A stretch of DNA of 64,000 nucleotides from Petaurus breviceps papuanus (taxonomy: Eukaryota; Chordata; Mammalia; Diprotodontia; Petauridae), in the NCBI GenBank assembly GCA_028583685.1, contig JAMXIF010000065.1:34001700-34065699 (forward strand), written 5' to 3'. Every line of letters begins with the position of its first letter. Position 1 is the stretch's first letter. Positions 24,578 through 39,200 of this stretch are shown here, piece after piece. The notes below the pieces were generated by a model, which was not told where the DNA came from, searched no databases, and saw nothing but the letters and a program-made list of their open reading frames with translations. A program made the translations under genes and the position numbers.

Positions 24578-24911
24578 AGTTGCTTTCAGTTGTGTCTGAC
24601 TCTTTGTGACCCCATTTTGGGGATTTCTTGGCAGAGACTGCAGTGGTTTTGCCATTTTCTTCTCCAGCTCATTTTACAGATGAGGAACTGAGGCAAACAG
24701 GGTGAAGTGACTTTGTGACACCATTTTGGGTTTCCCTGACAAAGATACTAGACTGTTTTGTTATTTCCTCCTCCAGTTCACTTTATAGATGGGGAAACTG
24801 AGGCAAACAGGGTCACCCTGTAAGTGTCAGAGCCAGATTTGAATTCAGGAAGTTGAGTCTTCTTGACTCCAGGTCCAGGGCTCCATCTATACTGTGCCAC
24901 CTACTGCCCTT
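24578..24911 (-). mobile_element. Two partial RTE-tailed marsupial SINEs, antisense
   Basis: 'cagttgtgtctgactctttg' and 'gatgaggaactgaggcaaac' are followed by a second partial unit ('ttgtgacaccattttgggtt', 'gatggggaaactgaggcaaa') and a single head ('ctatactgtgccacctactg'). This suggests a partial internal duplication or two insertions. Confidence 0.8.
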
Positions 24912-26437
24912 AGCTATTCCTAGGAAGGATAGAGCAACCCATAGTTAGAGGATGTAATGTGGATGGTGAACCAGCAAAGAAGACTGAGAAAGAAGCAGTC
25001 AGACAAGTAGGAGAAGAACCAGGAGAGGAGTGTCATAAATACCTGGAGAGGAGAGAGTATCCAGGAAGAGAGGGTGGTCAGCCATGGTCAAGTAAGATGA
25101 AGACTGAGAAGAATCGATCCAATGTGTCACTTAAGAGATTGTTGGTAACTTTGGAGAAAACAGTTTTAGTGAAGTGGTGAGGTTGGAAACCAGATTGCAA
25201 AGGTGAGAGGGAAGAGAGAAAGTGAATGTAACAAAATAGGTAGAAAGCTTCTGGGAGTTTTGCTCATAAAGGAAGGACAGAGACCCAGGACAGTAGCATA
25301 AGGAGATCATAGGGAACAGTAAAGATTTTTTTTTTAAGACTGGGGAAAATGTGGACATTTTTGAAAGTAGTAGTGAAGGAAGCAGTAGATAGGAAGAGAT
25401 TGAGGATCAGAATGAGGATGAGGGGAATGAACAGGCAGTCTGCTTGAGAAGGTGGTAGAAATGTGATCAAAAGCACAGATAGAGTGGTTGGCTTGACAAG
25501 AAGGGCCATCCCGTTATTAGAGATGTGGGAGGGAGAAAATACTAGGAAGATACTGAGGGGTTTTGAGTTGAAGAGAAGGGTAGAAGCTCGTGTCAAGTGG
25601 ACTTATTTTTCTTAGCAAAGCAAGAGGTATAGTTCTCAACTAGAAAAGTAGGAGGAGAAGGAAGTACGGAAAACTTAAGAAGAGAAGAGGTTTGAAAGAG
25701 TCTTTAAGGGGAGTGAAATAGGGAATCAATTAGGGAAGAATATAAGGATTGCCTTCCTCCAAGGAGGGCCCAGCTGAAGCTGGATAACATGAATTTATAG
25801 TATACCCATTCAACATGGTTGTGTGACTTCCTCCAGCTCCATTAATCAGCGTGTGAGTGAGAGAGGAGGAGGCAGATGGTGGGAGTAATCTAGGACTGGG
25901 GTTTGGCAAAAGAGGAGCAGTGATCAGATGAGGGAATAAAGGATTTGACATTTGATGACTGTGGAATTAAATTGGCTAACTATAGAGTCAAGACTTGGAA
26001 GGGAGCAAAGTGAAGTCAAAAGACTCAGAAAAAACTGAGGTGTGGAGGGATTCAGGATCTTAATGAAGACAAGATATAGACTTAGGAGGGATAAGGCCTA
26101 AGGAGAGATGTTATGATGGGAGGCTAGAGTCAGAGAGCAATGTTAGTGTTTTTGATTAATGAAGGGGAACTCTTGCAGATAATGCTAAGATCCACAGTGT
26201 GACCCTGAGAGAGACGGAAGGAACACATCATGGGATTTAGGGAGGTTAGAGAATTTAACTGAAAAGTGAACTGGAGAAGGAAATGGCAACCCACACAAGT
26301 ATTTCTGCCAAGAACCCCCACCCAAAAAAAGGGGGATCAATGAAGAGTTGGACACCAGTGAAACAAGAAAACAACAAAGGAAGTTTGACAGAGCCTCAAT
26401 GTAGATGTTGAAGTGCCCTAATATAAGGGCAAGAGCT

Positions 26438-26511
26438 GAGAGAGAGAGAGACAGAGAGAGACAGAGAGACAGAGACAGAGAGAGAGACAGAGAGAGACAG
26501 AGAGACAGAGT

Positions 26512-26546
<35 letters not shown>

Positions 26547-26548
26547 GA
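26438..26548. repeat. (GA)n / (GAGACA)n microsatellite
   Basis: A 111-bp purine tract with the same GACA-interrupted pattern as 17652-17774. It lies at the edge of antisense L2, 180 bases before the EXT2 exon. Confidence 0.95.
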
Positions 26549-26702
26549 AGCTAGTGATTCAGGCACTAAACAAGAGAAGCACTCACACAGATAGCCAGAG
26601 CAAATGCTCCAGTGGGAAGTACATCAGCCTAGGAGGGATCAAACAGAAGGGTGGGAGAGCCACAAGGAGGGAGAAAGACGTGACTCCCTTCTTGCTGGGT
26701 GA

Positions 26703-28800
<2,098 letters not shown>

Positions 28801-28813
28801 ATGACCTCTAAAG

Positions 28814-28989
28814 CAGTGGTATCAAACTCAAATAGAAATGGGTCCCTGAAGGCTGCATATTGACTCAGAGAACCACTGATTAACATTATCTATGCTATAT
28901 GGTATTTTATTTGTTTTGTCAAACATTTCCCAATTGCATTTTAATCCCATTTGACCACTGGAAGTTTTGCAGGCCATTTGACACCTTTG
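28814..28989. mobile_element. hAT-like short DNA transposon (MITE)
   Basis: The left end 'cagtggtatcaaactcaaat' and the right end, reverse complement CAAAGGTGTCAAATGGCC, are similar. Internal landmarks 'aaccactgattaacattatc' and 'acatttcccaattgcatttt' belong to a common marsupial family. Confidence 0.6.
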
Positions 28990-29295
28990 CAAATAGAGTG
29001 CCTTCCATCTCTAACATTCTAAGCAAGAGGGAGGGACATGAGTTGCCACATGGGGGCACAGGATGTAAAGCTAAGCTCAATCTGATGGTAGCCTATCTCC
29101 AAAAAGAGTGGAAGGGAGAGCTGTGAGCATGCTTGCCATTGCTTAGCAGGTAACTCATAGTGATTCATTATTGTGTCCTGACTCCCTAATTGGTTAGCTT
29201 TAAAGCACTTCCTCTCTACCTCTTAGAATTCTACTTATTTACTCTAGAGCTCTGAATTAGGATATGATGGGCTTAGAACTGTGTTAGGTATAGAA

Positions 29296-29557
29296 TGGGG
29301 GCTAGGTGGTACAGTGGGTAGAGTACTGGGCTTGGCTTCAGGTAGACTTTATCTAGATGAATTCAAATCTTGCCTCCTACACTTACTGGCTGTGATCCTG
29401 GGCAAGTCATTTAGACCATTTTGCCTCATTTTCTCATCTGTAAAATGAGCTGGAGAAGGAAATGGCAAGCTACTCCAGTATCTTTTGCCAAGAAACCCCC
29501 AAAATGGGGTCACAAAGGCTTGGACACAACTGAAGTGACTTGACAGCAGCAGCAACA
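29296..29557 (+). mobile_element. Marsupial SINE with RTE-like tail, sense, TSD present
   Basis: The tRNA-like head 'gggctaggtggtacagtggg' (A box), a B box-like 'gaattcaaatc', 'gctggagaaggaaatggcaa' and the tail 'aatggggtcacaaaggcttg' are present. AGGTATAGAA flanks it at 29286-29295 and 29558-29567. Confidence 0.92.
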
Positions 29558-29569
29558 GGTATAGAACAG

Positions 29570-30639
29570 GCTGCTCAAACTTCGCCTTCTTCTGCTACAT
29601 ATATATGGAACCCAGGGTTTTCTCTGTTGAGATGCCCAAATAGCAGTCCTTATTTCTTGAGATGGTGGCTGGGTCCTGCAGCTTTAAATATTATTTGTCT
29701 GCAGGTCCTTACCAGTTATACATAGCTAGGAGGCCCATGAGCTCCTCTTCAGATCCATAGAATATTATGTTGAAAAGCTAAAGATTTCAAAGTCTTTGAC
29801 AACTTTACTTATTTCTCTTCACTTCTAGGCTATGTGGGATACTTTTCTGGTACTTGAAAACCGACTCAATTATCTTGGAATCTTGTTTAGCTTGCTAACA
29901 TCATCTTCTTCATCCCACTACTTAGGTTTGGGAAATATATTCATAGAATTTAGACAGATTAGTGTTAATTCCAAATGGGTCTGAATGTTTACATAAGGAA
30001 CAGAATGCAGCCAACTCAACGAGTTTACCAACCCTTCTCTGTGCATAGGCATACCTGATTTCCTTGCCTAAGTCATTTCTGTGTTGTGGATAAGACTATA
30101 TATAGTGATCATGGTTTTTTAAATTTTTTGGTCAAGAGAAGTCCAGTGCTCTCACTGGCATAGAAAATTCCTGGAGAGGAAATTCCATCTACTATTGCCA
30201 ATCAGAAACTCCTGAAGAACTTATACTTCTAGAGAGTTGCTTGAGGGTGTTAAGATGTTAAATGATTTGCCCAGGGTCACACAGGGTTGTGGCTTGAACT
30301 TGTCTTCTTGTTTCCGAGACTAGGTTTCTATTATGCCATGCTAGCTCTAAACAAAACAGCCCAAATAATAATACCAATGCCCCCTTGCTGTAAATATCTT
30401 AGTGCCAATGGTGCCAACCTCTAAAGCAGGCAAACTATGAGAGCACTGAAATGGACTGAAGACATAAACACTTTTATTATGAGATAATACTATATCTTAA
30501 AAAAAATTGGAAACATATCACCAGTTATAAAAAATGACTTTATATTACTTTTTTCCCCCATGTTATCCTTAGCTTCAAGTCATATGGCAATGTATTGCTT
30601 ACTAATGTAGGGCAATTGTAAAAAAGTAAGTGTATCCCT
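29570..30639. other. Intron, unclassified apart from one MIR
   Basis: Only 30240-30345 is recognised, an antisense MIR core ('gatttgcccagggtcacaca'). Confidence 0.45.
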
Positions 30640-32279
30640 AGGCCTAGATTGGATGAAACAAGAGATAAAATTGAGGAGTTACTAAAATCTGGAGAGAAAA
30701 AAGTTGACATCCCAAGTTCACCAAATATATTCACTTAGTGCAGATCCCAGAAGTTTCATCTAATGATAAAATAGATGACAAAAATGGGACTGGTTTCTAG
30801 TAATTTTGAAAAGGAGATGGGCATACTTAGACTGGAATTTCAAAAGACCCTTTTTGAGTTTGATAGTACGAATATTAGCAACAGAACAAATTATACTAAA
30901 ACAGAGTCATTCAGGAAAAATACCTGCTATAAGCATCATGAACAGTAGGATTTGACAGTAAGTGCAGAACCATTCAGGGCCTGCATGGCAGTACAGGTGG
31001 CAGCTGTTGCTAGGTAAAGATCATAGGAGGACAGATGGAAGCATCAAGGAGTATGGATAGTGACAGATATCATGCACCTGCACAAGCGACTTGAAAGAAT
31101 TATTGAAGATCTGTGGAAGGGCATTGGAAGATTGTAGAATAAAGCATATTGGAAATTTGAGATATCCATAATCAGTAATTGGAAACAAAAATTAAAAGGT
31201 TAAGATGATTCAAGGATCCCAAGCTTTGCAAAGAATGAAGGAAACAATTAAACATCAGCCACAAAGCTTCACCATAGAGGTTTGAGAAGTAAAGGAATCC
31301 AGGGCAAGACAGAAAGAAGGAGGATATGAGAAATGCTGTTCATGTCTATGGGCCTGAGAAGTCCAACCTAATCAGGCAGCTTGCATGTCATTAATATAGG
31401 GAACAACAGGATAGTTATATCAGAGGAGCTTATTGATGTTCTAGCCTCTGCAAAATTGCAGCAGGTCCAGCTGAGGTCCAAAATTATTGGTTTGAAAGCT
31501 TCACAGTGACTCATGAATTACTAGCAAGGCACTTTCCAGGCTCACCCTCAGACATAAGCCTCATTCCACCTTCTCTTAACAGGAGCCATTGCTTAATTGT
31601 TTTTGCCAAATAATGGGAATATTAATGATCCCTTCATATACACTGATTTTTTTGTACAAAGTATTTGCATCATCGACATGAAGAAAATGTACTTAAGAAA
31701 ATAATCTGTTGTCTGTGAAGCAAAAAGGGTGTGTCCCAAAGTCTTAGGGGGCTAGTAGAAAGAGAAATTTACAATTGTATCAATAATTATTGACCAGTCT
31801 GTTTGAAAGTGCCATAGCATAGCTGTTGATTTTCATAATGTCTGACTCCTTGCCCTGGTTCCATTCCTTTCTGTGGTTGAGTTATATGCTGCAGATCTAG
31901 AAAACAGCATTTAGTGAGACTTCTAGAGTATTTGATGTTCAGAGGGAAAACTGTTCTCTATTTAAAACATGCCACTAACAAAATGTCATAAACAATTCAT
32001 AAACAATTTATATTTCAGGAAGAGAGTTTAATCCCATTATGGCCCTGCCAAGTCTTAAATCCCTTATCATATCTCCTAATTAGAATGAAATATAGCTTCC
32101 AGATTAAGGAAGGAATTGAACCAGAGCTTCTAATTAACCACTCCGTATGTGTGGATGACATCAAGCTTTATGACTCCACTGAAAAGCAAATCAAACAACT
32201 TTGTTTTGTTGAGTCTTTCTCCAGTGATATCAAAATATTCTTTGGACTTGATAAGTGTCAAATTCTTATTCAGTCATAA
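30640..32279 (+). mobile_element. R4/Dong-like LINE, copy A, degraded, sense
   Basis: Translating 32020-32260 on + gives QEESLIPLWPCQVLNPLSYLL and then SVCVDDIKLYDSTEKQI and FSSDIKIFFGLDKC. These correspond to the R2/R4-type RT pattern QGDSLSPLLFCLALNPLS, then (F/Y)MDD-KLY and FS-DI-M-FGLDKC. Earlier parts (31080-31150: 'attattgaagatctg', 'ggaagattgta') align with the second copy at 34380. Many frame breaks show great age. The clade call is from motif memory. Confidence 0.65.
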
Positions 32280-32370
32280 ATATTTACTAAGTGCCCACCC
32301 TGTGCCAGGCACTGTGCTCAATGCTGAGGAAACAAAACAAGGCTGCAGACAGTCCCTGACCTGGGCACGG
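32270..32370 (-). repeat. L2 3' terminus, antisense
   Basis: 'aaatatttactaagtgccca' and 'tgtgccaggcactgtgctca' are antisense L2 terminal landmarks, abutting the R4-like copy. The stretch 32371-32852 holds nothing recognised. Confidence 0.6.
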
Positions 32371-32852
32371 CCAGATCAGGTAAGGATTTTTAAAGGAATG
32401 GTGACAGGATAGCATTTTGTCTGAGGAGTGTTTTTATCTGGGCCCCTTTGAAAAAGATCAGAAGAATGAGAAGATAACAAGAAGGAGAATCTTTTCCAAG
32501 CCTCATTTATTGGAAGGGATAATGGTAAAGTAAGGGTGTACCAGCTAGGGTTATTACAGAGGGCACTCTCTGCCCCAAGACTCTTAGGGCAGTTTAGGAC
32601 AAATCAGAAATGCGAGGCCCTCCCTTGATTGAAGTGCTTCGGTGCAGATGACAGTGACCCTAAAGGGGGCACACTGTGAGTGTACATGAGATAGAGTACA
32701 TGTCGAAGTACTTTCATCATCTGCCAGGACTGTGTCATTACAATCTAAAATCAGTAACAGATCTCACCAGCAACAGGCCACAACCTCATACTGCTTCTTG
32801 TCAATGATACATGGAATTTCAAGGTATACAACAGTGTACCATGGATTAGTTT

Positions 32853-33110
32853 AGGCAGCGAGGTTGCATAGTGGTTAGAGAGTTGTTCCTAGAGTCAGGA
32901 AGACCTGACTTTAAATCTTGCCTCAACACTTAATAGCTGTGTGACCCTGGACAAAGTCACTTAACCTTTCTTAGCATCAGTTTATTCATCTGTAAAATGG
33001 GAACAATTGCAGCACCTTCCTCACCAAATTTTTGTGAGAATCAAATGACATTACATATTTAAAGTGCTTTGCAAACATGAAGCATTATATAATTGCTACT
33101 GTTATTGGTG
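32853..33110 (+). repeat. MIR-type CORE-SINE, sense, nearly full length
   Basis: 'gttgcatagtggttagagag', 'aatagctgtgtgaccctgga', 'ttcatctgtaaaatgggaac' and 'aaagtgctttgcaaacatga' give an almost complete element. Confidence 0.85.
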
Positions 33111-33149
33111 CAGGGCAATCATGAGAAATCATGTCATTCTTAAACCCAG

Positions 33150-33472
33150 ATGAAATGATATAAGGGCTGGAATTGAGGAATTTTTTAAATCTAGAGAACC
33201 TGAAGACATTGAAAATCTATACTTTGGAAGTGCTACTCAATGATAGCAATGGCAAAAATAACATCTGGATCTCACCTGATTTTGTAAAGGAGATGGGCAT
33301 ATTTAAAATGTGTAGAAGTCTGTTTTTGTTTGAAATCACAAATCCAATGAATAGTCCACCTATAATAGGAGAGAATAATTTTAAAAAGCTTTTATTTACT
33401 ATAAATATCATAAAAATTGCATTCTCCCTTGCTATCATATTTCTATGCTAAAATAGTATAGAAACACTTTAG
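33150..33472 (+). mobile_element. R4/Dong-like LINE, copy B, first part
   Basis: 'aaggagatgggcatatttaa' parallels 'aaggagatgggcatacttag' of copy A (about 30810). The copy continues after another LINE at 34366. Confidence 0.5.
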
Positions 33473-34365
33473 GACCTGGGCACAATGCCTGCTACAGTCG
33501 CGCTGAGGTTTGCCCCACAGAAGATCGTTGTCCTTCGTCCTCAGAGAGGACCAGAAAGACACCGCTATGCTAGCATCAAGTTATAGTGTGTCTGACTATG
33601 GCTGATCAGACCCATATGAGCTCAGAATGTTCTACTACAGGTTGGGTGTAAATAGTCCACGTGAACCTTTGGGGTGGATTCTCTAAATTTACACATTCTG
33701 CATTTTCTTTGAGCTGCCTTACTTTTGCTTTGCTCACAGAGCACAGCACCTTCTCTGATGTGGGCATGCTGTGCTGGGTGGGTCTGTGCCAGTGCCTCCC
33801 ATGTCACCCAATCAGCTCCTAAGTTCTTCAGAGAGACCTTGAGAGGGTCCTTGTATCACTTCTTCTGACCTCCATGTGAACGCTTGCCCTGTGTGAGTTC
33901 TCCATAAAGTAGTCTTTTTGGCAAGTTATGTTTGGCATTTGAACAGCGTGGCCAGTGCATCAGAGTTCTGCTCTCTGAAGCAGAGCTTGAATGCTTGGCA
34001 GTTTAGCTTGAGAAAGGACCTCAGTATCTGGTACCGTATCCTGCCAGGTGATCTTCAGAATCTTCCTAAGACAATTCAAATGGAAGTGATTCTGTTTCCT
34101 GCCATGGTGCTGGCAGACTGTCCAGGTTTCACAGGCATACAACAATGATGTCAGCACAACAGATCTGTAGACCTTCAGTTTGGCAGTCAATCTAATGCCT
34201 TTTCTCTCCTGCACTTTCCTTCGGAGCCCCCAAACACTGAGCTAGCTCTGGCAGTGCTTGTGTTAATTTCATCATCTTTGTGTATGTCCCTGGAAGGTAG
34301 GCTGCCAAGGTAAGTGAACTTATCCACAGCATTCAGAACTTCTCCATTTGCTGTAACCAACAGCC
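33473..34365 (-). mobile_element. Non-LTR LINE fragment (RT C-terminus and zinc finger), antisense
   Basis: On the minus strand, 33960-34214 encodes VVLTSLLYACETWTVCQHH, NHFHLNCLRKILKITWQDT and PDTEVLSQAKLPSIQALL, a C-terminal region common to vertebrate non-LTR elements. It is followed by TWEALAQTHPAQHAHIREGA and a C-x-x-C-SRTF...GLISH..TH finger-like end near 33590-33650. The clade is not assigned. It interrupts R4-like copy B. Confidence 0.7.
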
Positions 34366-35650
34366 TGAAATATCACCATAACAGAATCAGCTGGAGAAAA
34401 CTATTGAAGACCTGCAGAAAGAAACTGGAAGATTATACTAATATCTAGCCAATATGCATAATAGAAATCTTGAACACCCGATGAAAGGGCATATTAAAAA
34501 GAATGATTTGGATTGGAATCTGGAAAATAGGCAGAAATTCTTGAGGTCATTAGCAGTTGAAAGTGAAAACTGAAAGAGTAACAAGATGATCCAGGGTGTC
34601 AAAGCAGCACAGAGAGCAATCTCAACTATTTGTCATCAGTCAGAAATGACACAGTGGAAGCTTGAGAAGCAAGACCCCCAGAAAAGGAGAATGCGGGAGG
34701 TTTCTGGTCATCGAGATGGTTGAAAGAGACCATGTACTTGAAGTACAATGCAAGTCCAAGTTGAATCAAATGTGAAATAGTTTGCATATCATTATGAAGA
34801 TTAATAATAAAACAATTTCTGTCCTCTCTGAAAAACTGGATATGTAGTGATTGAATATATAAGCCATAATTATTGGCTTAGACACTTGACAGCAACACAA
34901 GAATTTCAAGATGGAAGCCTTTTCCCCTCTTTCTTAGGAGAAAGTATCACATGTTTATTACAAAGAGGAAAATACGAATGACACCTCCAAATATAGGTCA
35001 GTTATGTATTTATATACTCAATACAAAGTATTCATAACTTGTATTATTAAAAAGACCTATTAATACATATAGGAAAACAATAAATTGGCTGTGGGGCTAA
35101 AAGGTTGCCCCCAAAGCCCCGAGTGTGTAAAAAACATTGCCAATTCAGTGGTTTTTGAATAAGCCACCCCCAAATGGTATAATACTTACATTCCATTACT
35201 GGTTATCAGAAAGCTTTTAACTAAGTTCTGCACTCATGCATTGTTTATGTATTGAAAATATATAAAATAGACCCTCCAAGAATTGTGAGAATGCTGAAAT
35301 ATTTGATGCCTCCATGGAAAACTATTTTCTATTTAGAACGTGACGCCAACACCATAGCATCAAGAAAAATTGGAATTAAACGTGACATCTTCTAGGGAAA
35401 CATTTTAAATCTGCTGTGGTTCTGCCTAGTCTTAAGCAAACTGTCATCATCCTGAATACATTGGAGCCTGACTATCAAGAGGAAGTCATATCAAAACATC
35501 CAATTAATCATTTAATATTCATGGATGGCATCAAGTTCCAAGGCTCCTCTTGTGGGAGGGGGGAATTAAACAGCAACTTTATCTTATGGAAATTTTCTCT
35601 ACCAATATCATTATATTTTTGGACTTGATAAGTATAAAGCTCTTAATGTA
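34366..35650 (+). mobile_element. R4/Dong-like LINE, copy B, second part
   Basis: 'actattgaagacctgcagaa' and 'ctggaagattata' match copy A at about 31095-31135. 35400-35640 translates to LLWFCLVLSKLSS and NHLIFMDGIKF, the same RT segment as copy A. It is degraded and split by the antisense LINE at 33473-34365. Confidence 0.6.
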
Positions 35651-35795
35651 TGACAAGAAAGGATAGGTGTTGTACGATTTTAGCTTACAGGTCAGATTGA
35701 ACCAGTGAATGAAGGTAGTACCTTGGTCTTCTCCAGACAAGCCATATCCAGCATAAGGATATTAAGAAGGTAACTGAGGCTGCATATATTAAGAG

Positions 35796-36013
35796 AGGTC
35801 AGTTAGGCGGTACAGTGCACAGAGTGCCGGATCTGGAGTCAGGAAGACTCAGCTTCCGGAATTCTAATTTGATCCCAGACACTAATTAACTGTGTGACCC
35901 TGGGCAAGTCACTTCACCCTGTTTACCTCAGTTTCTCATCTGTAAAATGAGTTGGAGAAGGAAAATGGGATCATGAAGAATTGGTCAAAAGGTAAAGGAC
36001 TGAACAATAACAA
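35796..36013 (+). mobile_element. Marsupial tRNA-derived SINE, sense, with 10-bp TSD
   Basis: 'gttaggcggtacagtgcaca', 'ctgtgtgaccctgggcaagt', 'gtaaaatgagttggagaagg' and the end 'aataacaa' are present. ATATTAAGAG flanks it at 35786-35795 and 36014-36023. Confidence 0.92.
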
Positions 36014-36269
36014 ATATTAAGAGGCTGAGTGGCATCTGAAATCAAAATTTAATAGGATGAATACATTTGGAGCAATGAATATCTATGCATATTATAAGTC
36101 TTAACATATTTTTAGCACAGTCAAATGGATGGACAATAGGTCTTGACATATTTTAAAGCAAATGCTTCAATGAATAAGTCATTGTAACTATAGATTTCCA
36201 TTTGAGGAGGCTGGACAGGATGATATTTAAAGGTGCACTCTAGCTCTAAAGTCCAAAAGATTCTATTTG

Positions 36270-39200
36270 AATTGATGATGGTAAAGTCTCTTAGGTCCAA
36301 ACCTAAAAAAATATTTTGACTTAATTGGTCACGACTGCCTTGGTGTTTGAAGCATGTATGCTTGAAACTGGTTTAATCATTGCCAAGAGAGGTCATTTTC
36401 ACTGAGCTGTAAGCTCTTCATCTACACTATAGCAGATTTCTACCTTTAGTTGGACTGCCAATAAGCACACCCCTACCCAGATCAGGGAAGGGAAAGGGCC
36501 TCCTTTGTCAGACTGAAAGAGCATTTCATACATGGTATAGTCAAGTGAACTCATAAATTTATTTTATCTCTCCTATGAGATATAGTATCGCAAACCTGTG
36601 TTCATATTCCTGAAAAATCTTACTTCTGGTTTGATTAGAGAACAGGCTTGTCTGTTTTGGTCAAACTGGACATTAATTTTTCGAGTAAAAATTTTTTTTT
36701 GAGATTTTCTTTAACACTTAAAAGTTGGGCTGAATTGTGTGTGTGTGTGTATGTATGTGTGAAAATTGTTCTCAGAACTTAATCTACATATTTTTTATTA
36801 TGAATCAGCTGTTCTCTTAGGAGATATCAAGTGACCACACATCAGTCCAATGCTGTGATATTTTCCCCTCTAATTTGTTGTATTCACTCATCTTATTGGT
36901 TAGATAATATATTTTTAAAAGCCCTCTTGCAGTCTGGCTGGCAGAGATTGGGTTAGTTTCATTTATTACTTGTAGTCTGAGATAACTTGAATTATTAAAA
37001 GCATCATGATTTGGAGTCATCATTTTCCTTGTTCCAAGAACTTTTTGGTTTTTCTTTTGCACGGAGCCATCTAATTGGCTTTTTTCCATCCCTCGGGTGG
37101 AAGCTGCAGCCAGCCACAGGCTCCTGCAAACTGCTGGCTAAGCTTCATCCTGGAGTCAGAGGATAAAATGTCAACTTTCCCCTCTACTACCTGAAAATAA
37201 ATCAGTTTCAGCCCTTTCTGACAGCAGCAGCTTTATAGAGGTGAGGAGGGGTGGGCATTTAACCAGACCCGGACTTCACTGCTAGTAAAGAAATGAAAGA
37301 CAGAAGAATACATGGGACCCAAATTATAGCAGCAGCATTCAGTCAAACATGTTCTGCTTCCAGGAGTGAAGATCAATAGGCTAAATTAAACGAGAGCCAG
37401 AAACTTCAGTTCTGTGCGTTTTGATTCCAGCTATATGATTTGGAATGTCACCTGGCCTCTACTCGCCTCTACTTCATCTTCTGTAATTCTGGGGCAGGTG
37501 AAAAAGCACATTGCTCTGAATGTAGATTTCCTCCCCCCTCAGATATATTCCATTCAACTATTAAGACTCATTTAACAGCTGAAGAAACTGAGGCATATAA
37601 AGAAGTGAAGTGCTTAATTCAAAGTTTCAGAGGTGGCAAGAAGCAGATCTGAGCCCAAGAATCAAACTGGACTCTTACTATTTTGTCCTGCTGCCTGTAA
37701 GAGCTGGTGGGTTCTTCAAGTTCATATATATGTATCTGGTTCTGAAATGTTAAATTAATCTGCCTTTGGTTTCTTCCATTCTTGGCTTCTTTTGTGGCCA
37801 GGTCAGTGAGGTTTGGCCTTCTCTGCTAAGGAAGTCCACTTTGGGGCATTGATCAGTAAACTTGGCATAAGAATCTGAGTTTCTTCTCAGATCATCCGTC
37901 GTCTAGCTTTTGAATCCCAGCTGAATTCCACCAATAAGTGAGATGAACTAAAAATATAGTGGACAATGAATAGACTTCAGAGACTTCAGCTCCCGTAGTT
38001 TCTGCTCCCTTGTTGCTCCCAAGAGAGCACCTTTGAAAACAACTTTAAGACTCTATAATTTTAGCTTTCCAAGTCAGCACATACTAAGCAGCTTGCTGTG
38101 TTATGGTGAGCTGGGGCCATTGAAGTTTAATGGTTAAGGAAACGTGGGTTGCATTACGATTGTCCTGCTCCCAGACTCCCAGTGACCATTAGTCGTAAAT
38201 ATCATTTCTCCATTTTGGAGAAGGGACATCCACCTCATTCTCTTCAATAATATTATGCTAATGCTTAACCCTTCCTTGGCCCAGTTCACTTCAAAGTTCT
38301 TGATCTGTGTTCATTGAGGTTGAGTGTGGCAGAACCTAGAGAAGAGATGGGAGGGTTAACTCCTTTGGTTTTGCCCTTTGACCATTCCAGGATGGGAAGC
38401 ATGATGAAATACTTTCTCAAAGTCTTTGGTGGAAACACATCATGCATAATTGGAGCAAAATAGAATAAATCAAAGCTTTTTTGAGTCTGGTAATTCATAA
38501 TTGAAACCACATTGAGGTTCGAATTGATATTTTTAAATGACCAAAAAATTCTCTTCTCCACCAAGGTAGAAGGAGGTAGAGCACGGCATTTCCAATAGCT
38601 GTTGGACGTCTGGGCAGTGGGGAATGTCTTCTGTCTGCTCCTCCACCCTAGTTTTTCTTGAATGTCCCTACTTAGATCAAATGTGTTTTACTCAAATATC
38701 TAGTGAGTTGGTGTCGCCTATTTTAAGACAAACTTACGCATTAGGACATAAAAATTCCCCCTGTAGGTGTGAGTTATGGGGGTTAAGACTCTGAATCACC
38801 CTGTATTTTAGCTTTGTTTCCTCAAAGTCTGTCTGATGGTATTTGGTTTGGCTTATTTTTGGAATAAAGGGACTTTTAAAAGTTTGTCAGATCTGTGTGT
38901 CTAGCCCTCAAATTAAACCATTCTAAAAGATTCTACACAGATGACAATCATAAATTTGAGTATTTTCAGTAAAGACTGTTCTTTTACCATACTGGGCAGC
39001 TTTCCCTTTTCATTCTGTAGCCCCTTTGGCTAGAATATTTGGTGAGGCCCACTCTAGAACTAACTTTACTATCTCCAACCTCTAACATTTACTAGAAAAT
39101 AGATAGAATCATGATGGGAGTCAGGACAATTTCACTTGCCAGTGATTTAGGAGTGCCACAAGCCAACCTGCTGCTTCTTAGAGAAGACTGCAGCTTTGGA

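Larger units (their letters stand above)
23070..26437 (-). mobile_element. Long L2 LINE, antisense, with LTR and SINE insertions
   Basis: Read on the minus strand, 25131-25200 encodes LQSGFQPHHFTKTVFSKVTN, the conserved L2/CR1-type RT segment (family form FQSGFRPGHST-T). 24215-24412 minus encodes PHIQLAAKSCHSYLHNI, near the RT C-terminus. The 3' terminus is near 23070-23160. L2 continues upstream to about 26430 ('ggagagagtatccagg', 'gaatcaattagggaagaata' landmarks). It is interrupted by a solo LTR (23598-24119) and SINE sequence (24578-24911). Reading frames are broken; it is an old copy. Confidence 0.8.
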
